Shown: piece by piece, positions 34,197-44,461 of the stretch | How positions within the stretch are numbered: the stretch's first letter is position 1 | Layout: each line of letters begins with the position of its first letter | Assembly: GCF_015207425.1 (NCBI RefSeq) | Contig: NZ_JADEWZ010000002.1 | Coordinates: forward strand, 178,599 to 242,598 | Length of the DNA: 64,000 bases | Direction: 5' to 3' | Origin: Lusitaniella coriacea LEGE 07157 | GTDB lineage: Bacteria; Cyanobacteriota; Cyanobacteriia; Cyanobacteriales; Spirulinaceae | Program-made: the position numbers and the translations under genes | The notes under the pieces: generated by a model | Seen by the model: the letters and a program-made list of their open reading frames with translations, nothing else | What the model was told of the DNA's origin: nothing | The model's database searches: none

Positions 34197-37100
34197 GTGA
34201 AACCTCGCAATATGATGTTCCTGAAAGCGCTGACCCGTAAAACCCAATCCGAAACGGAAAATCACCCCACCGTACCACTACGTCTTGTAGTGGTGATTCC
34301 TTTCTTAGTCCAAATTTTTGCCGCAGTCGGACTCACGGGTTATCTCTCTTGGCGCAACGCTTCCAAAGCGGTCAACGACCTCGCCAACCAGCTTAGTGAA
34401 GAAGTTGCCGAACGCATCGAGCAACATATTGAAAGCTTTACCGATATTTCCCATCTCGTTTTAGAATTGAACAGCGCGATCGCGCGATCAGGGAATTTAA
34501 ACGTTGAAGACCTCGAACAAGTGCAGCGCTTATTTTGGAAACAAACCAGCCTCAGCCCCAGCATTACCAACCTTCATTTTGCCAGCGTTAGCGGAGACTT
34601 CCTACAAATCGAGCGCAGTACGCCCCCGACTTTATCCCGACGCGATCGCGACAGCGCCCCCAACTGGAATATTTACGAGCTAGACTCCCAAGGCAACCCC
34701 ATTCGCCTTTTGCGAACCGAAGAATTCGATCCGCGATCGCGCCCTTGGTACAAAGACGCGATCGACTCCGGCGAAACCGTATGGTCCTCCGTCTATCTTT
34801 TCGCCGATCCTCCCGTTCCCGGCATCACCCCAGCCAGGCCCATTTACGACACTCAAGGTCGGCTGCTGGGCGTAATGGCGATCGATCTGACCTTAACTCA
34901 GATGAGTCAATTTCTACAAGAGCTGCAAATTAGCGAATCCGGGCGAGTCTTTATCATGGAACGCACGGGGAAACTCGTTGCCACCTCTGAATCTGAAGCG
35001 ATTTATAGGAAGACCGATAACGGGGTCGAACGATTAAAAGCGTCCCAAAGTCGCGATCCGATGATTCGAGAAACCGCTCGAGAACTGCGCCAGCGATTCG
35101 ACAGCTTCGATCGGATTCGCACCTCAACCCCATTGCGAATAACGATCGACGGTCAGCCAGAGTTCGTTCAAGTCACCCCCTTAACCAATCGTCGCGGCTT
35201 GGATTGGTTAATGGTCGCCGTTATCCCAGAAAGCAATTTCATGGGGCAAATTCGCACGAATACCTACGCAACCATCGCCCTGTGTCTCATGGCGTTGGGG
35301 GGAGCCACCATTCTCGGCTTTTATACCTCTCGCTGGATTACGCGACCGATTTGGCGTTTAGCCAGAGCCAGCGCCGCGATCGCGCGTGGAACCCTCGACA
35401 CCCCCGTTCCTGGCTCGCGAATTAACGAATTTAGCATCCTCGCTCGATCCTTGCATCAAATGATCGGGCAACTCCAACAATCCCAAGCTCAATTAGAAGA
35501 TAAATTTGCCAAAGTCTTTCGCGCCACCCCAGATCCCATCGCCATCACCACCCTCGAAGGCGGTCACTTTCTGGAAGTTAATGATAGTTTCTTAGAAAAA
35601 AGTGGCTACACCAGGGCTGAAGTCCTCGATCAAACCGCAGCCAAACTCAATCTCTTTGCCACCTCCCAAGAATTAGCGAAAATCGTCCAAAAACTTAAAG
35701 AAGAGCAGGCAATTTATAACCTAGAAACTCAATTGCGCACCAAGTCCGGGGCGATTCGTACTGTTCTCTTATCCGCAGAAATTGTCGAGCTTGATGGCGA
35801 ATTGTCCGTGTTGTATATTGCCAACGACATCAGCGAACGGGTCAAAGCGCAAGAAGCCCTCCAAGAAGCAGAAGCTCGCTATCGCAGCATCTTTGAGAAT
35901 GCGGCAGAGGGAATTTTTCAGATTACCCAACAAGGGCGCTACCTGAGCGTTAATCCGGCATTAGCGCGAATGTACGGTTACGAATCTCCGGAGATGTTGA
36001 TTGAGCGATTGCCCAATATTCAACAACTCTACGTCAATCCAACGGGATGGGCAGAATTTATCCTGGTCATGGAAAAAGAAGGGGCAGTTTCTAATTTAGA
36101 GTATCAAGTTCGCCGCCGAGATGGAACGCAAATTTGGGTATCGGAAAATGCTCGTGCGGTGAAAGATGAAACTGGGCAATTACTTTACTACGAAGGCACC
36201 ATCGAGGATATTACCCGTCGTAAAGAGGCTGAAGCAGCGCTCCAAGAAAAGGAACAATATCTGCGTTTGGTTTTAGATAATATTCCTCAACAGGTGTTTT
36301 GGAAAGATCGAGATTCTCGATTTCTCGGTTGCAATAAAAACTGGGCAGATGCGGCGGGATTGGAAAGTCCCGAAGCGGTAGTGGGGTTAACGGATTTCCA
36401 TTTACTGCCCGAAGCGGTGGCGAAGAAATTTCGCGCGACGGATCGCTATATTATGGAAAATAATCAACCGGATTTGAATAAAAAACAAGAGAAACAAAAG
36501 CGTGATGAGAATGGCAATCCGGTGTGGTTGGATGTGAGCAAAATTCCCATCCACGACGAGAATAATGAGGTAATTGGAATTTTGGGGGTGATTGAGGACA
36601 TTACCCTCCAGGTTTATATCGAAGAACAACGGAGAAAAGCAGAAGAAGCGTTGCGACTCGAACAACAAAAATCCGAGGAATTATTGCTCAATATTCTTCC
36701 TGCCGCGATCGCGCGACGTTTAAAAGAAGGCAGTCGTGCCATTGCCGAACAGTTCGACGACGTGACGATCCTCTTTGCAGATATTGTAGGCTTTACTCCC
36801 CTTTCTGCAAGACTTCCCGCAACGGAGTTAGTGGAGTTTCTCAATCAGATTTTTTCCCAATTCGACCAATTGGCAGAAACCCAAAACCTAGAGAAAATTA
36901 AAACCATCGGCGATGCATATATGGTTGCGGGAGGATTGCCCGTTCCCAGAGAAGATCATGCCGCCGCGATCGCCCAAATGGCACTGGCAATGCAAGACTG
37001 TATTGACAACGTTGCCCACGATTTACACGAACCCTTGCAAATTCGTATTGGCATCAACACCGGTCCCGTCGTTGCGGGGGTCATTGGCGCAACCAAATTC

Positions 37101-37295
37101 ATCTACGATCTGTGGGGAGATACGGTTAATGTTGCATCTCGCATGGAATCCTACGGCATTGCAGGCAAAATTCAGGTCACAGAAGCAACCTACCAACGAT
37201 TGCAGCACCGCTACGCCTTTGAAAAGCGGGGCATCATTGATGTGAAAGGGAAGGGGGAAATGACCACCTATTGGCTGGTGGGACGGAAAGACTAA
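34197..37295 (+). CDS. membrane adenylate cyclase with Cache, HAMP and PAS domains
   Basis: About 1,030 residues. A first membrane segment (about 30-50) and a second (about 355-378) bracket an extracellular Cache-type sensor. A HAMP domain (380-430) follows, then three PAS domains (about 440-560, 565-690, 690-820) and a class III cyclase domain (855-1025). Both metal aspartates are in VTILFADIVGFTPLSARLPA and IKTIGDAYMVAGG. The substrate-specifying residues look like those of ATP enzymes (lysine in EKIKTIGDAYM, aspartate in YDLWGDTVNVASRME), so cAMP is the likely product. GTG at 34197 is used, but ATGs at 34212 and 34215 are equally possible. It probably relays an external signal to cAMP-responsive regulators. 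Confidence 0.88.
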   Translation: MKPRNMMFLKALTRKTQSETENHPTVPLRLVVVIPFLVQIFAAVGLTGYLSWRNASKAVNDLANQLSEEVAERIEQHIESFTDISHLVLELNSAIARSGNLNVEDLEQVQRLFWKQTSLSPSITNLHFASVSGDFLQIERSTPPTLSRRDRDSAPNWNIYELDSQGNPIRLLRTEEFDPRSRPWYKDAIDSGETVWSSVYLFADPPVPGITPARPIYDTQGRLLGVMAIDLTLTQMSQFLQELQISESGRVFIMERTGKLVATSESEAIYRKTDNGVERLKASQSRDPMIRETARELRQRFDSFDRIRTSTPLRITIDGQPEFVQVTPLTNRRGLDWLMVAVIPESNFMGQIRTNTYATIALCLMALGGATILGFYTSRWITRPIWRLARASAAIARGTLDTPVPGSRINEFSILARSLHQMIGQLQQSQAQLEDKFAKVFRATPDPIAITTLEGGHFLEVNDSFLEKSGYTRAEVLDQTAAKLNLFATSQELAKIVQKLKEEQAIYNLETQLRTKSGAIRTVLLSAEIVELDGELSVLYIANDISERVKAQEALQEAEARYRSIFENAAEGIFQITQQGRYLSVNPALARMYGYESPEMLIERLPNIQQLYVNPTGWAEFILVMEKEGAVSNLEYQVRRRDGTQIWVSENARAVKDETGQLLYYEGTIEDITRRKEAEAALQEKEQYLRLVLDNIPQQVFWKDRDSRFLGCNKNWADAAGLESPEAVVGLTDFHLLPEAVAKKFRATDRYIMENNQPDLNKKQEKQKRDENGNPVWLDVSKIPIHDENNEVIGILGVIEDITLQVYIEEQRRKAEEALRLEQQKSEELLLNILPAAIARRLKEGSRAIAEQFDDVTILFADIVGFTPLSARLPATELVEFLNQIFSQFDQLAETQNLEKIKTIGDAYMVAGGLPVPREDHAAAIAQMALAMQDCIDNVAHDLHEPLQIRIGINTGPVVAGVIGATKFIYDLWGDTVNVASRMESYGIAGKIQVTEATYQRLQHRYAFEKRGIIDVKGKGEMTTYWLVGRKD

Positions 37296-37308
37296 AACGT
37301 TCGCAATC

Positions 37309-38109
<801 letters not shown>

Positions 38110-38180
38110 TTAAGCTCCAAGGATTTTACCAAAATAGAGGCGATCCCGGAGCTTCTTGCACGATTGATGGAATTGCGGAT

Positions 38181-38654
38181 TTAAAAGGGAATCTCGTCTA
38201 AATCTTGGTCGCTGGTGGAGGGAGTAGCAGTACTAGGGACTGGGGTTGCAGGTTCGCGATTCGGGGTTTCTGGCATGGGAGGTGAGGCTTTGGTGTAATT
38301 GTCCAAAGGAACCACATTACTGGGACGCGCTGCTGTTGGCATTGCATTCATGTCCGTTCCCAGCTTATGGAGTCGAGAGGCGACGAGTTCTGCACGTTTT
38401 TCTTTGTATCCGTCGCGATCGATGAGGTTCATTTTCAACCGTCCCTCGATAATGACAGAATCCCCAATGCCGTAACTTTCCTGAATCTCTGTGGCTAAAT
38501 TTCCCCAACCCACGACCTTTAAGGTTACTGGAGGATCTTCGGGACGCGACCCGTCAAACTCAACTAACATCTGAGCAATGGGAATTTGGTTATCCGGGGT
38601 GTACCGCATCTCTGGCGCTTGCACGACCCGAACCATTAATACGCAACTATTCAT
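38181..38654 (-). CDS. ssb: single-stranded DNA-binding protein
   Basis: 157 residues. OB-fold domain at 1-105 (MNSCVLMVRVVQAPEMRYTPDNQIPIAQMLVEF ... VVGWGNLATEIQESYGIGDSVIIEGRLKMN), then a Pro/Thr/Ser-rich flexible tail ending in DLDEIPF, the acidic tip that recruits DNA repair and replication proteins, including RecJ. It coats single-stranded DNA as a tetramer. The length is slightly below that of E. coli SSB, as in other cyanobacteria. Confidence 0.92.
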   Translation of the reverse strand: MNSCVLMVRVVQAPEMRYTPDNQIPIAQMLVEFDGSRPEDPPVTLKVVGWGNLATEIQESYGIGDSVIIEGRLKMNLIDRDGYKEKRAELVASRLHKLGTDMNAMPTAARPSNVVPLDNYTKASPPMPETPNREPATPVPSTATPSTSDQDLDEIPF

Positions 38655-38814
38655 CTCACCTTCCTGGTCATTTTCAGTTATCAGTTATCAGGGCTTTGCC
38701 CTTAAAGGCAGAGGTTAGAAGAAAAATTCTCCCTTGAGGAAACAAGCCTTGCCTTATAGATCAATTGTATTATATCAACAGGAGAAACAGCTTAGGGGCG
38801 AATCTCCCATTCAA

Positions 38815-41340
38815 TCACGCGATCGCGCTCCCCCCCTGTTCGCTGTCAATAAACGCCTGAACGCGCTGGCGATAGTCATTAATGGATTCATCAACCCAAT
38901 CGCGATCGTCGCTGTTCGCGAAGATATGCACCAAAGGCTCTCCCGCATCGGGCAAAATCAAAACCCAATTATCATCCTGGGGATGGACGATCTTAACACC
39001 ATCAATTAACTCCAAATTTTCCGCCGGATGGGTTTCTACCAAATAACGCATCAATGCACCTTTAATCGTCCAAGGACAGCGCATGGTATAGGTTTTGTGG
39101 CAGACGCGGGGCAGTTCGCTACGAATTTGAACGAGGGATCGCTCTTGAATCGTCAGCATCTCGATCAATTTTGCAATGCAGAACATCGCATCGAAACCGG
39201 GGTGCAATTGCGGGAAAATAAAGCCCATTTCCCCACTTCCCCCCAACACTACGTTGGGATTTTCCTGGGAGGCTTCCATCAGTGCGGTGGGATTGGCTTT
39301 TGTCCGAATGACTTTTGCGTCGTGGCGGCGTGCAATTTGCTCCACGGCACTCGACGAATGCACCGGAACAACGACTGTCCCTCTCGGTTGGGCGGTGAGC
39401 ATCATGTGTACCATCAACGCGGTCAAAATTTCTCCGCGAATGGGCAATCCCGCTTCATCGACCAAAATTAATTGTTCGCCGTTGGCGGAGACTTGTACGC
39501 CGAGATTGGCTTTGAGTGCTTCCACCACCTGACCCAATTGTTTGAGCAGTCCTTCCCGTTCTTCAGTGGAGAGCGCCCGTTCGCTTAAACTGGCATTGAG
39601 AACGACGGCATCGCAACCAAATTTGGCTAACAGAACCGGTAAAATGGCTCCCGATACGGCGTAGACGTAATCAATGACCACCTTGGAACGGCTATTGCGA
39701 ATTGCTTCTACGTTGAGATATTTCTCAAAACTCTTGCTGTAAATCTCCAGGATTTGGGAGGGATACGCCATTGTCCCAATTTCGGGGATGGGGACGCGCC
39801 GCAAGTCTTCTTTGAAGTAGGTGCCTTCAGTTTTCTTCTCTTTGGCTTTGGAGATATTAATGCCTTGATTGTCGAAGAATTCAATGAGAATCGAATCCGA
39901 TCGCGTGGGGTGAAGTCTGACGTGAATGCCGCCTTCAACTCCCAATACGGGAATCATCGTCCGTGCGAGGGGAATGGCTGTCGCTTCGAGGTTTTGAATG
40001 TGAATCCCGGTGGACATCAATCCCGCAATCAAAGAACGACTGACCATGCGGGAAATGGCGCGCTGATCTCGCGAGACAGTGACAGAAGCTCCTAGTTTTA
40101 AGGTCGAACCGTATGCCGCACCGAGTTTAACGGTAAATTCCGGGGTAATATCGGTGTTTGCTAGTCCGGATACCCCTTGTTGACCGAAAAGGTTGCGCTT
40201 GGCTTGTTCTCCCCAAATGAGGTTCATATTTAAGATTGCGCCGGATTCAATGCGCTTGCTGGGCCAAACCCTAACAGTGGGGCTAATTTGCGCTTCTTCT
40301 CCCACGTTACACAAAGATCCGACCACGGCTCCTTCTAGGATATGGGCGCGACGATCGACGCGGGTTCCTCTGGAGATGACGCAGGCGCGCAGGTGAGCTT
40401 CTTCGCCGATGATTGCGCCGTTTAAAATAATGGGACGTTTGAGGTCGGCATCTGCACCGACGTTGACGTTATCGCCAATCACCGTCCCGGCTTCGATGCG
40501 CGATCGCGGGCCAATGCGACAATTGCTTCCAATCAGTACGGGGGTTTCAATTTTAGCGGTGGGATCGATGAAGGTATTTTGCCCTACCCAAAGATCGGAG
40601 GATTGTTCTTCGTAGGCAAAATCGATTTTGACTTTGCCCTGTAATCCGTCGTACTGCGCGTCTCGGTAGGCATCGAGGTGTCCCACATCGCACCAATATC
40701 CATCGGCGACATAGCCGTAAATGGGATCTCCTTTTTCTAATAGCAGGGGAAAGAGGTCTTTGGAAAAGTCCGATTCTTCGTTGGCTGGCAGGTAATCGAG
40801 AACCTCTGGCTCTAAAATATAAGTTCCGGTATTGACCGTATCGGAGAAGATTTCGCTGGTGGAGGGTTTCTCCAAGAAGCGAACGATCTTCTCGTCTGAA
40901 TCGGTGATCACCACCCCAAATTCAATCGGATTGGGAACGCGGGTCAGGATGAGAGTCGCTTTGGAGTTGTTTTCTTTGTGGAACGCGATCGCGGCACTCA
41001 AATCGAAATCGGTGATGCTATCACCACTGATCACGATAAAGGTTTCATTGAGTAAATCTGCAATATTTTTAACGCACCCTGCCGTTCCCAACGGCTGATC
41101 TTCCTCCACCGCATAGGTCATCTGCACGCCAAAATCGCTACCGTCCTGAAAGTAATCTCTCATCACATCTGGAAGATAGTGAAGCGTGGCGATCACCTCT
41201 GTCACCTGATGTCGTTTCAGTAAGTTAATGATGTGTTCTGCGATCGGTCGATTGAGAACTGGCACCATCGGCTTTGGCAGATCGCAGGTGAGGGGGCGTA
41301 GCCGGGTTCCTGAACCACCAGCCATTAGCACTGCCCGCAT
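38815..41340 (-). CDS. mannose-1-phosphate guanylyltransferase / phosphosugar mutase fusion
   Basis: 841 residues. Residues 1-235 are a nucleotidyltransferase (MRAVLMAGGSGTRLRPLTCDLPKPMVPVLNRP), 250-370 left-handed hexapeptide repeats (IGSNCRIGPRSRIEAGTVIGDNV), and 380-830 a phosphoglucomutase/phosphomannomutase-like region (GSTLKLGASVTVSRDQRAISRM, LEATAIPLARTMIPVLG). In the mutase part the usual active-site serine motif TASHNP is not recognisable; SVTVSRDQR occupies the start of the domain, so the mutase may be inactive or altered. Fusions of this kind are common in cyanobacteria and are thought to feed GDP-sugar or ADP-sugar synthesis for polysaccharides. The nucleotide specificity cannot be read. 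Confidence 0.82.
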   Translation of the reverse strand: MRAVLMAGGSGTRLRPLTCDLPKPMVPVLNRPIAEHIINLLKRHQVTEVIATLHYLPDVMRDYFQDGSDFGVQMTYAVEEDQPLGTAGCVKNIADLLNETFIVISGDSITDFDLSAAIAFHKENNSKATLILTRVPNPIEFGVVITDSDEKIVRFLEKPSTSEIFSDTVNTGTYILEPEVLDYLPANEESDFSKDLFPLLLEKGDPIYGYVADGYWCDVGHLDAYRDAQYDGLQGKVKIDFAYEEQSSDLWVGQNTFIDPTAKIETPVLIGSNCRIGPRSRIEAGTVIGDNVNVGADADLKRPIILNGAIIGEEAHLRACVISRGTRVDRRAHILEGAVVGSLCNVGEEAQISPTVRVWPSKRIESGAILNMNLIWGEQAKRNLFGQQGVSGLANTDITPEFTVKLGAAYGSTLKLGASVTVSRDQRAISRMVSRSLIAGLMSTGIHIQNLEATAIPLARTMIPVLGVEGGIHVRLHPTRSDSILIEFFDNQGINISKAKEKKTEGTYFKEDLRRVPIPEIGTMAYPSQILEIYSKSFEKYLNVEAIRNSRSKVVIDYVYAVSGAILPVLLAKFGCDAVVLNASLSERALSTEEREGLLKQLGQVVEALKANLGVQVSANGEQLILVDEAGLPIRGEILTALMVHMMLTAQPRGTVVVPVHSSSAVEQIARRHDAKVIRTKANPTALMEASQENPNVVLGGSGEMGFIFPQLHPGFDAMFCIAKLIEMLTIQERSLVQIRSELPRVCHKTYTMRCPWTIKGALMRYLVETHPAENLELIDGVKIVHPQDDNWVLILPDAGEPLVHIFANSDDRDWVDESINDYRQRVQAFIDSEQGGSAIA

Positions 41341-41727
41341 AATTCCTCCTTAAAGTTTATTCGCTCGCTGGACGGGATCGTTTGCTTTTTGGCATTTCTC
41401 CCAATCCCAAGGCAGAAATGCCTCTTTGATCGACAGTTGAGTGAACTGTTTCGCGCTATGAGTTGTTTGTTTTCGAGGTTTAAATGCTTGACAATATATT
41501 TTTTCTATGATACAAAACAGTTTCCTGGCTATCTTCGATTTTAAGTGAAAGATTAAAAATCGGAGAAAGATAAAAACTTCAGCAATTTTACCATTAAGCT
41601 CGTTCGGACTGCTTTGCTCAAATACTCAAGCCTGACCATCAATTGGCTTGCTGGATTAGAATTGAAGAGAGCAATGCGTTGTTTCGCTAACATCCCTCAA
41701 ACGGGTTGATTTACGAGGTTTACTTCA
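41341..41727. other. divergent intergenic region
   Basis: No gene seen. Between two divergent genes, so it should contain their promoters. GGCAGAAATGCC near 41411-41422 forms a short hairpin. No repeat family recognised. Confidence 0.5.
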
Positions 41728-41928
41728 ATGATTTTTGTTAAATTACTAGGTATCGTTGCGGTTTCTGCCTATTTCTGGGGCGTTTGGAAGTTTTGGAAAG
41801 GCTATGGCAGAACGAACTTTCAACCCAGTTTGCCCAGTCGAATTGTTTTATCGGCATTTTGGCCTGCTTTGATTTTGGTCAATAAATCCTATCGTCAGAA
41901 CTTCCAGAAAGCCCTGAAAGGGCGTTGA
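41728..41928 (+). CDS. small conserved membrane protein
   Basis: 66 residues. One clear membrane segment near the N-terminus (FVKLLGIVAVSAYFWGVWKFWKGYG) and a second shorter hydrophobic stretch (RIVLSAFWPALILV), then a basic tail (NKSYRQNFQKALKGR). It looks like the small cyanobacterial proteins annotated as hypothetical, with an amphipathic, positively charged end facing the cytoplasm. Function unknown. Confidence 0.6.
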   Translation: MIFVKLLGIVAVSAYFWGVWKFWKGYGRTNFQPSLPSRIVLSAFWPALILVNKSYRQNFQKALKGR

Positions 41929-41959
41929 CTTTGATTGGATGGGTTGAGGGTGACGCGGG

Positions 41960-42055
41960 GAACGGTCAGACCCCGCGTCGGCGAAAGACGAGCGACCCCG
42001 CGCCGCCGAAAGGCGCAAGGGAACGCGCGAGTAGCAAGGGAATGCTGACCGAGGA
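41960..42055. repeat. duplicated ACCCCGCG / GGCGAAAG repeat
   Basis: AGACCCCGCGTCGGCGAAAG and, directly after, GACCCCGCGCCGCCGAAAGG form a tandem pair followed by CGCAAGGGAACGCG. The reverse complement of the first unit with its end is at 24503-24548. It lies 30 bases past the small membrane protein gene. Confidence 0.75.
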
Positions 42056-42123
42056 GAGTGGGAGATGCGGGGAAATAATTAACCTGTAAAAAGACAACTG
42101 ACGATTCGGTAGGCTGTAAATTT

Positions 42124-43080
42124 TTGAATTCAAGAGAGAAACCGCACCGACAATTGTGGTTAATTGGGGGAACTCAGGAGAGTCGAGAGATTGCCCGCGC
42201 GATCGCGCGCCTTAAACTTCCCTGTCTCATAACCGTTACCACACAAGCCGCCACGCACCTTTACGAACCCTCCCCCCAACAACACATTCTGGTGGGTAGG
42301 TTAAACCCAGAAGACCTTCAACCCTTTCTTTTGGAACAAAACATTGCAGCCGTAGTTGATGCATCGCACCCGTTTGCGGTTGAAATTTCCCAGCGCGCGA
42401 TCGCGGTAACCAGAGACTACAATATTCCTTACCTGCGCTACGAACGACCCGTATCAGTCATCAAACAAGGAGACAGGGCGGGAGGACGGGGGGAGGTCGG
42501 AACGCCTCTGAGGTCGCAAGCCGACCTAGGGGAGGCGGGGGGACAGCACTTCGACACGCTCAGTGATAGAGGGGACGAGGCAGTAGGGGCGCAATGCTTG
42601 CGCCCGAAATCTCAATCCTTGCACCCAGAACCCCAAATCATCGAACTCGACAGCTTCACCACTCTCCTTCAAGGAAACTACCTAGAAAACCAAAGAACTC
42701 TCCTCACTGTCGGCTGCAAAATCCTCCCCCGCTTCCAACCCTGGCAAAATCGAGCCACCCTTTTTGCTCGCGTCCTTCCTACGGTAAACTCAATAGACAT
42801 TGCCCTCAAAGCAGGATTCACCCCCAATCGACTAATCGCCCTCCGCCCCCCCATTAGCCCCGAACTCGAACAAGCCCTATGGCAACAGTGGCAAATCTCC
42901 CTTGTCATCACCAAAGCCTCCGGGAAAGCTGGAGGAGAAACCCTCAAACGCACCCTTGCCCAACAACTGGGAATATCCCTGATAATCATCGCGCGTCCCC
43001 CTGTTGCCTATCCCCAAAAAACCTCAGACCTCAACCAAGTTCTCACCTTTTGTCAACAAACCCTTAACCCCCCAAAATAA
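42124..43080 (+). CDS. cobK: precorrin-6A / cobalt-precorrin-6A reductase
   Basis: 318 residues. LWLIGGTQESREIARAIARL at the N-terminus, VVDASHPFAVEISQRAIAVTRDYNIPYLRYERP in the middle and LVITKASGKAGGETLKRTLAQQL at the end are standard CobK/CbiJ features. It reduces a ring double bond of precorrin-6A during cobalamin synthesis. Residues about 113-167 (VIKQGDRAGG...LHPEP) match no family member and correspond to a low-complexity in-frame insertion of dispersed repeats, so the protein is some 55 residues longer than normal. No ATG fits; TTG at 42124 is the likely start. It is followed after 2 bases by a DUF2470 gene. Confidence 0.85.
   Translation: MNSREKPHRQLWLIGGTQESREIARAIARLKLPCLITVTTQAATHLYEPSPQQHILVGRLNPEDLQPFLLEQNIAAVVDASHPFAVEISQRAIAVTRDYNIPYLRYERPVSVIKQGDRAGGRGEVGTPLRSQADLGEAGGQHFDTLSDRGDEAVGAQCLRPKSQSLHPEPQIIELDSFTTLLQGNYLENQRTLLTVGCKILPRFQPWQNRATLFARVLPTVNSIDIALKAGFTPNRLIALRPPISPELEQALWQQWQISLVITKASGKAGGETLKRTLAQQLGISLIIIARPPVAYPQKTSDLNQVLTFCQQTLNPPK
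42460..42625. repeat. repeat insertion inside cobK
   Basis: G-rich string, AGGTCGG/CCGACCT inverted pair (about 42495-42530), the CACTTCGACACGCTCAGTGA repeat (42547-42566) and a perfect GGGCGCAA-TGC-TTGCGCCC hairpin (42587-42605). The inserted length keeps the cobK frame open. The same elements are intergenic elsewhere in the window. Confidence 0.8.
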
Positions 43081-43082
43081 CC

Positions 43083-43361
43083 ATGTCTGAACCCATCACC
43101 CCCACCATCAGCACCCGCATCTGCACCCACATGAACGACGATCACGCCGAAGCCGTTCTCCTCTACGCCAAAACCTTCGGCAACACCCCCGAAGCAACAG
43201 CCGCCCAAATGGTTGCCATCGACCCCCAAGGCATGGATCTCAGCGCCCAAATCGACGATACAACCCGTCCCCTACGCATTGAATTCGATCGCCCCCTCAA
43301 AGACGCAGAAGACGCGCACCACACCCTCATCGAAATGCTCAAACAAGTTCGTCAGAAATAA
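43083..43361 (+). CDS. DUF2470 domain protein
   Basis: 92 residues. STRICTHMNDDHAEAVLLYAKTFG is the DUF2470 signature, followed by VAIDPQGMDLSAQIDDTTRPLRIEFDRPLKDAEDAHHTLIEML. The domain occurs C-terminal to haem-utilisation (HugZ-like) and pyridoxamine-oxidase-like proteins and as stand-alone cyanobacterial proteins. HMNDDH suggests haem or metal binding. It starts 2 bases after cobK, so it is likely co-transcribed; a link to tetrapyrrole metabolism is an inference. Confidence 0.85.
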   Translation: MSEPITPTISTRICTHMNDDHAEAVLLYAKTFGNTPEATAAQMVAIDPQGMDLSAQIDDTTRPLRIEFDRPLKDAEDAHHTLIEMLKQVRQK

Positions 43362-43387
43362 ACGAAGTTACGCCTGATGTGAATGAC

Positions 43388-44164
43388 CTAAACCTTTGTC
43401 TCTCCTAGGGCGGGTAATGCCCGACAGCTTTGAGTTTTGTGGGTGTCGTAGCGATTGTGTTGAAGTGGCGCGCGGCGACTCAATTTATCCAGTCTCTCAT
43501 GTTTCCCATACGCGATCGGTAAACTCTCATAGGTGACGAAACGATCGCGCGCCCAATTTTGAATACAATCGGTAAACCAAATATCCTGGGGAATGAGGTC
43601 GTGGGTGTCGGCGTATCCTGAGTTATGGCTGAGGTGGATTGCTCCGGCGCGATCGAGTAAGTTTAGGCAAGTTTGCTGGGTTAATGCGCGATCGCCGCGA
43701 TGCCAAATGAGAATATGAGATACATCGACTAACAGCGCGCGATCGACTAAAGTTTCCTCACTCGAACACCAGTATTCTGGAGATGGCATCACTTCTGTGT
43801 AAACGGGAATATTTAAAGCTTCTTCCAATTTCAACAATGCAATTTCGAGTTCCTGTTTTGTGCAGTCTCGCTGTCGTGGGGGATGCAAAGATACGGCTCG
43901 AACGTCGTGGTTGGCGATAAAATCGGCGTAAGCTTGCCAGGTTTTGGGACGCAAAAGGTTGAGTCGCAGGCGAAAATTCTTTCTGTAGAGGCAGGAATTG
44001 TGCAAAATCAAGGGGATATTGGGGTAGTCAAACTCAACAGGACACTGACTCCCAATTGCCAGTTCGAGGAAATCGAGATGTAGAGGTTCTTGAAGGGTCT
44101 GAAAAATGTTCAAACAGTCTTCAAAGGGACGCAATCCAATAGCAGTGATACTGAGTCCTAGCAT
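43388..44164 (-). CDS. TIM-barrel protein, possibly DUF692-like
   Basis: 258 residues, no membrane segments. The pattern of short beta strands with acidic and histidine ends (LDFLELAIGS, IPLILHNSCLY, VRAVSLHPP, IPVYTEVMPS, ALLVDVSHILIWHRGD, AIHLSHNSGYADTHD) fits a metal-binding TIM barrel like DUF692 or xylose-isomerase-like proteins. The function is not known to me. It is convergent with the DUF2470 gene and divergent from the cas region. Confidence 0.5.
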   Translation of the reverse strand: MLGLSITAIGLRPFEDCLNIFQTLQEPLHLDFLELAIGSQCPVEFDYPNIPLILHNSCLYRKNFRLRLNLLRPKTWQAYADFIANHDVRAVSLHPPRQRDCTKQELEIALLKLEEALNIPVYTEVMPSPEYWCSSEETLVDRALLVDVSHILIWHRGDRALTQQTCLNLLDRAGAIHLSHNSGYADTHDLIPQDIWFTDCIQNWARDRFVTYESLPIAYGKHERLDKLSRRAPLQHNRYDTHKTQSCRALPALGETKV

Positions 44165-44425
44165 TAGAGTTTTCCTGTGGGAATAATATAAACCTCTTCT
44201 TCAATAGTTTCTTCAGTTTATGGTTGAAAGGTTCTCTTGAAGTGTGCGTGCTGCCTTTGGTATATCTCTACGCGATCGCGCTCCAACATCTCCCATTTTT
44301 CATCCGAACTGAAGCCCCGTATCCCTCTTCCACTCTAGCTCTGAACAAAATGCAAGCACCTCCCGACCTGTATGCCTTGCCCGACTTTCTTCGGAAAAAC
44401 AGAGATGACGTTAATCATGTTATCT

Positions 44426-44461
44426 TAGCTTATATCTTAGATGTCGTAAGACGTTGAGCAA
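44426..44461 (+). repeat. psi-A: degenerate CRISPR repeat with compensatory stem change
   Basis: Aligned with the 36-base repeat of the array at 52223, 24 of 36 positions match, 18 of 22 in the hairpin-and-handle half (GATGTCGTAAGACGTTGA versus GATGCCGTAAGGCGTTGA). The two changes in the stem are a C-G pair replaced by T-A, so the hairpin is kept with the same GTAA loop. The last 8 bases read TTGAGCAA instead of TTGATCAC. Confidence 0.75.

Noticed and set aside
44224..44457. 77-codon plus-strand ORF upstream of the cas operon
   Set aside because: No ribosome site, no recognisable family, and its end is formed by the psi-A repeat-like element; more likely non-coding.
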